A DNA stretch of 64,000 nt from assembly GCF_009758205.1 (NCBI RefSeq), contig NZ_WRXN01000012.1:124001-188000 (forward strand), given 5' to 3'. Numbering within the stretch: position 1 is the first letter of the stretch; every line of letters begins with the position of its first letter. A program made the translations under genes and the position numbers. The DNA comes from Chitinophaga tropicalis. GTDB taxonomy: Bacteria > Bacteroidota > Bacteroidia > Chitinophagales > Chitinophagaceae. Under the pieces are notes generated by a model that saw only the letters and a program-made list of their open reading frames with translations, was not told the origin of the DNA and searched no databases. Below, piece by piece: positions 37,901 through 46,900 of the stretch.

Positions 37901-40900
37901 CCTGACCCTGTGGCCAGCACCGCTACCAGCTATGTGGCGCCGCGTAATGCGCTTGAAAGCCGGCTGGCAGGCATCTGGCAGCGGCTGCTGGGTATAAAAC
38001 AAGCAGGCATTTATGATAATTTCTTCGAATCAGGTGGTCACTCATTACTGGTTATCCGTCTCATTGCCGCTATACGTAAGGAGATAGGCGCGGAATTACA
38101 GGTGAAGGACGTCTTCCTTCATTCAGACATCGCATCCCTGGCGGCAGATATTAGCGGGAAAAGAACATCGCTGCTGCCGCCGGTAACCAGGATAGCACCC
38201 AGACCGGAACTGATACCGCTGTCTTTCGGGCAGGAAAGGCTCTGGTTCATTGACAAGCTGGAAGGTAGCACTCACTATCACAATCCAACTATTCTTAAAC
38301 TGGAAGGGGCTGTGAGCCGTGAAGGCATAACATGGGCATTGCAGCAGGTCATTAACCGGCATGAGGTGTTGAGAACAGTGATCAGGGAAACAGATGGCAC
38401 AGGCTACCAGTATATACTTGAAGCAGACAGCTGGAAAATGGACAACATTGATACGGCCGGTATTGCTGCATTTATAGGAAAACCTTTTGACCTTGGAAGG
38501 GAGCATATGTTGCGTGCTGCGCTTATCAGCCATTCATCCACCCATCACGTGCTGGTGATTGTTGTACATCATATTGCATTTGATGGATGGTCATCCGGTA
38601 TTGTTATCAATGAACTTTCTGAATACTATGCTGCATACGTTGAAAAGCGTGCTGCTGTACTTGAGCCGCTTGCATTACAATATGCTGATTACGCCGTCTG
38701 GCAGCGGGCATACCTGGATAGCACTGCGCAGGCAACAGCTATGCAATACTGGAAACAGCAATTGTCAGGTATAGAACCGCTGAATATGCCGACAGATTAT
38801 TCCCGGCCGCTGGTACAAAGCAAAAAGGGAGCTATGCTGACTATTCACCTGGAGGATGGTCTTGCCGGCACATTGAATGAATTCAGCAGGCAACAGGGTG
38901 TTACGCTTTTCATGACATTGCTGGCTACTTTTAAAGTATTGCTGCACCGTTATACCGGTCAGCAGGATATCTGTGTAGGTACACCCGTAGCAGGAAGAAA
39001 TCAACAGGAGATCGAACCGCTTGCCGGGCTTTTCATTAATACGCTGGCATTACGCAGCCAGCCAGAAGGTACATTGTCCTTTACCACATACCTCCGGCAG
39101 GTGAAAGCCATACTGCTGGAAGCATATGAGCACCAGGACATGCCATTTGAAAAAATAGTGGACGCTGTGGTAAAGACCAGGGACCTTAGCAGAAGTCCGC
39201 TGTTCCAGGTCATGCTGGTGTTGCAGAACACTCCTGAAGAAAAAGCATTAAAGCTGGGAGACGCCATACTTACTGAAGAAGAGACTGAACCTGAGACATC
39301 CAAATACGACCTCATATTTGTACTCGAAGAAAAGAATGAAGGGCTGCTGCTGAACGTAGAATATTGCACGGACCTCTTCAGTCCGGCCACAGCAATGCAG
39401 CTGGCAAGGCATTACGGGCAGCTGCTGAAGGCAGTAACAACAATGCCGGAAGCTAAACTGAGCCTGCTCGATATGCTGACGGCTGACGACGAGCATTTGT
39501 TGCTGGAAGCATTCCAGGGACCTTCAGTTGGCTATCCGCAGGATAAGACCATTGTCACGCTCTTTGAAGAGCAATCCGCCAGAACACCAGAGCTGACGGC
39601 CGTGGTGTATAACAATCAAAAGCTGAGTTACCGTGAGCTGGAAGAACGTTCCAATCAACTGGCCCATTACCTGAGAAGTAAGGGCGTGAGAGAGGAAACG
39701 CTGGTGCCTGTTTGCATAGGGAAAGGGTTGGATATGATAGTCTGCATGCTGGGCATACTTAAAGCCGGAGGCGCATATGTGCCTGTAGACCCTGATTACC
39801 CCGAAGACCGTATACATTTTATGCTGGAAGACACCAGCGCCAGGCTGGCTATCAGCAGTAGTGCAGACAGTGCTGCGCTTCATGCAGCAGGCCTTGATAT
39901 TGTAATAGAAACAGATACTGATACCGGCATTGCCACACAACCGGTCACTCCTGTGAATGCAGCCGTGAAACCCGGTAATGTAGCATATGTTATTTATACC
40001 TCCGGTTCTACCGGTCGGCCTAAAGGTGTGCTGATAGAGCATATCAATGTAGTGCGCCTCTTTGAAACGGAGACCCCGCTTTATGATTTTGATTCAAACG
40101 ATGTATGGACAATGTTCCATTCATTCAGTTTTGATTTCTCTGTATGGGAGATATATGGCGCGTTGTTCTATGGCGGCCGTGTTGTAATAGTACCTAAAGA
40201 TGTGGCCAGGGATGTTACCCGTTTTGGTCAGCTGCTGATCAGCGAAGGAGTGACAGTACTGAACCAGACGCCATCAGCTTTCTACGTATTACAGGACTAC
40301 CTGACCACACAGCCGGAGAGCGTTTCTGTGCGTTATGTCATTTTTGGCGGAGAAGCGTTGAACCCAGCCAAGCTTCGTCCGTGGAAGGAACGTTTCCCGG
40401 CTTCCCGTCTGATCAACATGTACGGTATAACGGAAACAACCGTGCATGTGACTTTCCTTGAACTGGATGATACTCATCTGAGCAGCAGCGCCAGTCCTAT
40501 AGGCAGGACCATTCCTACACTGAATGCATATATACTTGACAGCGAGCAGAAGCCGTCTCCTGTAGGGGTGACCGGCGAGCTTTATATTGGCGGAGCCGGG
40601 GTAGCCAGAGGATATCTCAATCGCCCGGAACTTACGGCTGCCAGGTTCCTGGCCAGTCCTTTCAGGGAAGGCCAACGGCTGTACCGCACGGGTGACCTGG
40701 CACGCTGGTATCCGGATGGTAACATTGAATACCAGGGCCGCATTGACGACCAGGTAAAGATCCGTGGCTTCAGGATAGAACTGGGAGAAATAGAAAATGT
40801 AATACAGGGCAGCGGCTTTGTGAGCAACAGTGTGGTGCTTGCAAAAACAGTGGGTACGGGAGATAAGCAGCTGGTGGCCTATGTCGTACCTGAAAACAAT

Positions 40901-43900
40901 TATAGCAGGGAAGCAATGATCGGTCATCTGAAGAACCTGCTGCCGGAACATATGATACCCTCCCTCTGGGTGGTGATGGACGCTATCCCATTAACTTCTA
41001 ACGGGAAGGTGAACAGGAAGGCATTACCGGAACCTGATGCTGCAAGACTTGCAAATGTCATATATATAGCCCCCCGTACCGGTACTGAAATTACCCTGGC
41101 AGGCATCTGGCAAGAATTGCTGGGAGTGGAAAGAGCAGGTACTCAGGATAATTTCTTTGAACTGGGAGGAGATTCCATCAGGGTGATCAAAGTGTCCAGC
41201 AGGATATACCAGCTTTTCCATAAGGAAGTGAAAGTATTTGAAATATACCAGGCAGCCACGCTTGAAGAACTGGCCAGAGTAGTAGATAACAAGGCCGCTA
41301 CTGCAGCGTGGAGGGAAGCGGTTTACAGGGAAGTGAATGAAAGCCTGGAAAGACAGAAAGAAAGCCTGCTGCCATTACTGAAGGAAACAGCCAACATTGA
41401 AGACCTGTATCCTGTCAGTGATATTGAGCGTGGTATGTTGTTCATCTCCCTGATGAACCCTGGAGAGGCATTGTATCATGATCAGTTTGTCGGGAGGCTG
41501 CCGAAAACGTTCGATGCTGCTGTAGTCAGACAGGCATATAAACTGCTTGCCGCAAGGCATAGCATGCTGAGAACGGGCTTTAGAATGGGACTGAACGACC
41601 AGGACATACAGATAGTATACAAGTCTGTGCAGATTGATATACCTGTTTTTGATATACAGCAGCTAAGCGGGCCTGAAGTAAAAGTTGCAGTAGAACAATA
41701 TCTGTCTGAAGAGAGAACACGTCCGTTTGTGATTGAAGATGCTCCGTTGTGGCGGGCGTCCTTATTCCAGGTAAAAGATCATAACCTGCTGGTGTTCCAG
41801 TTCCATCATGCGATACTGGATGGATGGAGCGTGGCATCGCTCAATACAGAACTGTATACACTATGTACGGCCCTGGTGGACAAGCAGGCAGTAAAGCCCC
41901 CTGCTCCGCTGAAATCATCTTATAAAGACTATATCATAGAAAGCCTGGTTGCTAAAAAAATAGATGACAACAGGAATTTCTGGAGTGAAGAACTGGCGGA
42001 TTACAAACGGCTGGAAATATTCAGTGACAAGCCTGCGTTCCAGGTAGTCAGCTACCAGTTTGATGAAGAGTATGTTGCGCTGCTGAGAGAAAAGACCAGG
42101 AGGAATAATATCTCTATCAAGGGATTAGCACTTGGTGCCTATCTGTATACGCTGTCCCGGCTTACTTATGAAGAAGACCTGACTGTAGGGCTCGTGACCA
42201 ATAACAGACCTCTTATTGAAGAAGCAGACCAGCTGCTGGGCTGTTTCCTTAATACTATCCCATTAAGATATAATATTGACAACAGTAAAACATGGAGGTC
42301 CTATTTTGAAGGTATAGAGGCAAAATTGTTAATGCTCAAGGAGCGCGACCGTACCAGTCTTTTCGATATAACAAAGATCACGGGTGAACATTCATCTGAT
42401 AATAACCCCTATTTCGATACCATATTCAACTTTATCAACTTCCATGTTTATGACAGGCTGAAAGATGGTATTGGTACACTGACGCCGGAAGAATCTGCTA
42501 TCAGCGATTATGAGCTGACCAATACTTTCCTTGATTGTACAGTAAGTACAACAGGCGATACTTTCACTGTACAGTATTCCTTACGCAGGGAGCTGAGTTC
42601 AGGAAAGACCCTCGAAGACCTGTTGTATTATTTCAGGCAAATAATAAACGCTTATCTGCTGCATTATGATGAGCAGGTAACAGTGACGGATATACTGCCG
42701 GTGGAGGAAAGCAGGCTTGTGCGGGAAACATTTTCTGTCTCCCCTTTGCAACAGCCGGTCCTGCCTCCTGCTACCCTGGTGTCTCTGTTCAGGGAACAGG
42801 CTTTGCTGCAGGAAGAGCAGACTGCACTGGTAAGCGGGGATATTCAACTCTCCTACCGGCAGCTGGATGAGCAGTCTAACCAGGTAGCACATTTCCTGCT
42901 ATCCCGTGGCGTAAAAGCGGAAAGCCTTATTGCTGTGTGTATGGAACGTAGCCCACTGCTGGTTACCTGTATGCTGGGCATACTAAAAGCAGGCGCCGCA
43001 TATGTACCGGTAGACGCCTCCTATCCGAAGGAACGTATTAACTATATGATAGCTGATAGTGGTTGTGAGATGGTATTAGCTACGCCTGAATATGCTTCTC
43101 TGTGTGGTGATAAGGCTGTACCTGCAGATGAAAAAATATTTGACAACTATCCTGACACTCCGTTAAAGGAGAATGTTTCTGAAGAACAGATGGCTTATGT
43201 GATATATACATCCGGTTCTACCGGCAAACCAAAAGGTGTGATGTCAGAACATCGTAACCTGGTGAACCTGGTACGATGGCACAAGGCTTACTACGAAGTA
43301 AATGCTGACAGCAAAGCTACCGCCATGGCAAGTATTGGGTTCGATGCATTTGGATGGGAGCTATGGCCATATCTCTGCGCCGGAGCTGCTGTATGGCTGC
43401 TGGATGATGAGGCAAGACTATCACCTCAAACAATAGCAGCCCTGTACCTTTCGGCCGGTATTACACACAGCTTTGTGGCTACAGGCCTGGTGCAGGAGAT
43501 CATGCTGGAATTACAGGGACGGAATGTACCGTTGCAATACATGCTGACAGGAGGCGACCGGCTGCCGCCTGTTTCTCTGACTGGTATCAATTTCAGGCTG
43601 GTTAACAACTATGGCCCTACTGAGAATACAGTGGTAACGAGCAGCTATATGCTGCCTGCTACAGGTAGCAAACAACCTCCGATTGGTAAGGCTGTCAGCA
43701 ATAGCCGTATCTATATATTGGATAAAGCCTTACGTCCCGTGCCGGTAGGTGTTGCGGGTGAACTGTGTGTAAGTGGTAGTCAGCTGGCACGGGGGTATCT
43801 CGGTCAGCCGGAATTGACAGCAGCGAAATTCGTTTCTCATCCTTTCAGGGCAGCAGAACGGTTGTACCGTACCGGTGATCTGGCACGCTGGCTGCCGGAT

Positions 43901-46900
43901 GGTAATATAGAATTTATTGAACGAAAAGATGACCAGGTAAAGATCCGCGGGTATCGTATTGAGCTGGGCGAAATAGAAAATGTGTTATTACAGAGCGGTG
44001 TGGCTGTTCAGGCTGTAGTGACGGCCACGCCGGATGCCCGCGGCGTTAAACGACTGGTAGCTTATATAGTACCGTCAGGCGCCTTTGACGAAGCAGCATT
44101 GACACAGTTCCTGCAGGGCCGGTTACCGGGATATATGGTACCGTCGCGTTACGTAGTATTAGCTGCATTGCCGCTCACTGCGAATGGAAAAATTGACCGG
44201 CGGGCATTGCCGGAGCCGAAAGAAGAAGAGCCGCTGTCCGGACACCTGTATGCAGCGCCACGTAATGCAGCTGAAGCTGCGCTGGCAATGATCTGGGAAG
44301 AGCTTCTGGGAATAGGGAATATAGGTATCCATGATAATTTCTTCAGGCTGGGAGGAGACTCTATTATGAGCATACAGCTGGTAAGCCGGGCAAAACAGGC
44401 AGGCATTGCCCTGCGGGTAAAAGATATATTCTATTATCAGACAATAGCAAAATTATCGGCCATGCTTGCGGAGCGCCGTCCGAATGAAGAAAAGGCTGCA
44501 AGCGTGGAGGAATATGCAAAAAGCGAGCGATTATTATCACAGAAGCGTTACTGGCAACAGGTCTTGCAATACCAGCAGCAATTGCCAGCAGACACCAGAA
44601 CAGCAACGACAGTAAGCCAGCTGAAAAATACCGGTGTCAACCTGGATGCAACCCTTACTACCTTATTACTGAACGATGTACAGGACACTTATCATACAGA
44701 AGTGAGTGATATACTGCTGGCGGCGCTGGCCCGTACCCTATGCAGCTGGAGTAAATTGCAGGAGGTGGTAATAGGTCTGGACAGCGATGGGGACAGTCAT
44801 TACCCGATGTTGTTAAGCATCCGGGAAGGTACTGATGAAAGCCGCCTGATCAGAAGTATAAAGGAACAGCTACTTCATGTGCCTGATAATGGAATTGGCT
44901 TCAGCTTATTGAAGTCTATTGCACAGGAGCCTGTATTTCAGAAGGAAGCCCCGTACGAAATAAGTTTTCATTATGAAGGGAAGGACAATCCATCCCATAT
45001 AGATCATCTGGTCTCTGTCAACAGTTCCGTAAAGAATGGTGAGCTTCACATTAACTGGACCTATAGCAGTGAGCATTTTAATGATGACACAGCTGCCATG
45101 TTATGCTCATCTTATATTGAACAGCTGAAACTGCTGATAGATCATTGTGTGCAATTAGGCCGTCTGGGTTCTGTACCAACGCCATGGGGTTATGGGTTGC
45201 CTGTATCTGTCGGTTACAAAGCGTTCGATAGATTCCTGGAGTGGCCCGTCAGCTCAGAGAATAATATGAGCCGGCTTCAGGCCATCAGTGCGGTATACCC
45301 ACTGACGCCATTGCAGGAGGGCATGCTTTTCCATGGGTTATATGATAAACAATCTGCCGCCTATATTGAACAATTCAACTGTGAGCTTTACGATGTTGAT
45401 GTACCTGCACTGAAGCGAAGCTGGGAGCAGCTGCTTACCAGGCATACCATTCTGCGTACGGGCTTCAATTACGAAGACCTGCCGGTACCGGTGCAATATG
45501 TATTCAAAACGACAACAATACCTTTTGAAACTGTAGACTACCGTCATCTTACTCCCGACAGACAGGAAGCGGCCATAGAGGCGTATATACAGGAGGACCG
45601 TGAAAGAGGCTTCAACTATGAGCAGCCGCCGCTCATGCGTGTTACATTGATACAGACGGATGACAGGAAATATCATATGCTATGGTCGTTCCATCACCTG
45701 TTGCTGGACGGATGGTCTGTTTCTCTTATTGTTGGAGAACTGTTGCAGCAATATGAATACGAAGTAAAGGGTGGCATGCCCATAACCGCTCCGGAGGACA
45801 GGTTCGGCGATTATATACATTACATAGAAAGCTGTGACAAGTGGAAAGAACAGGAATATTGGAGCCATTATATGGAAGGAGTGGAAACAGCTACGTTGCT
45901 GCCTTTCATTAAAAACAGCAGCAACCGTAACAAAGGTGTTGGCCAATACCGGGAGCAGCAGCTTCTTCTTGAAACACGCATTACGCAACAGATAACTGAA
46001 ACAGCCAGGCGTTACGGTATAACGATCAACACCCTGATGCAGGGCGTGTGGGCATTGCTGTTGCATAAATATACCGGTTTGCAGGACATAGTATTTGGCG
46101 TATCTGTATCCGGCCGCCCTCCGGGCCTGCAGCATGTAGAACAACGTGCGGGTCTTTACATCAATACGTTACCGCTGCATACCCGTTTTGAAAAAGATAT
46201 GGAGATCGGCAACTGGCTGCGGGAGATCCAGAAAGGACAGGTGCAGTCCCGGGAATATGAGCATACTTCATTGAACAAGATACAGGCTCTTACAGGCATT
46301 ACCGGCGATCTGTTTGACAGCCTGCTGGTGTTTGACAACTATCCCGTAAGTGAGGCGCTGAAAGCAGGAGAAAACAGGTGGAGCCTGAAAGCAACGGGGG
46401 TGAAATTGCAGGAACAGACAAACTATCCGTTGGATATTCTGGTAGCACTGTCAAAAGAAAGGACGGAGATCACCTTCAATTATAATACAGAACTGCTGGA
46501 TGAAATATACATGCGTCAGCTGGCTGGACATTTTGAAAGAGTACTGTTACAGTTCCTGGACAATGGGCAGCAACAGCTGGGAAGTGTTACGTTACTGACC
46601 AGTGCAGAAGAGCAGGCATTAAAAACACTCTCTGCCGGCCCAGTAGTACCATTGCCTGAAAACCAGACACTGGCCGGTCTCTTTGAGCAACAGGCAGCAG
46701 CCTACCCCGAATCAGTGGCCATTGAGTTTGAAGACTCTGCATTCACCTACAGAGAGTTAAATGAACGCGCCAACCAGGTGGCACACTACCTGGGAAGCAA
46801 AGGCGTAAGAGCAAATATGCCGGTGCCTGTCTTTATAGACAGGAGCCTTGAAATGATTGTGGGGATACTGGGCATTGTGAAGGCCGGTGGCGCTTACGTA

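Larger units (their letters stand above)
41301..45280 (+). other. Module 5: atypical C - A (Leu) - T - half epimerisation domain
   Basis: The C domain opens with YPVSDIERGMLF and has FHHAILDGWS at 4325-4334, so it differs from the SFSQERLWF-type domains. The A domain pocket is D-A-W-F-L-G-N-V-V-K, exactly a known leucine code. The carrier motif is GGDSI (Ser5178). A C-terminal half of an epimerisation domain follows without its catalytic motif. Two residues in conserved A-domain positions differ from the almost identical A domain of NRPS 2: Ser for Leu after KGVM, and Glu5031 for Gly in FI-RKDDQVKIRG. Confidence 0.8.

Noticed and set aside
40289..40951. Long minus-strand open frame inside NRPS 1 (220 codons)
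   Set aside because: It lies fully opposite an intact A-T region and its translation is rich in Cys, His and Arg with no domain; such antisense frames recur at equivalent places in other modules, as expected from the conserved coding strand.
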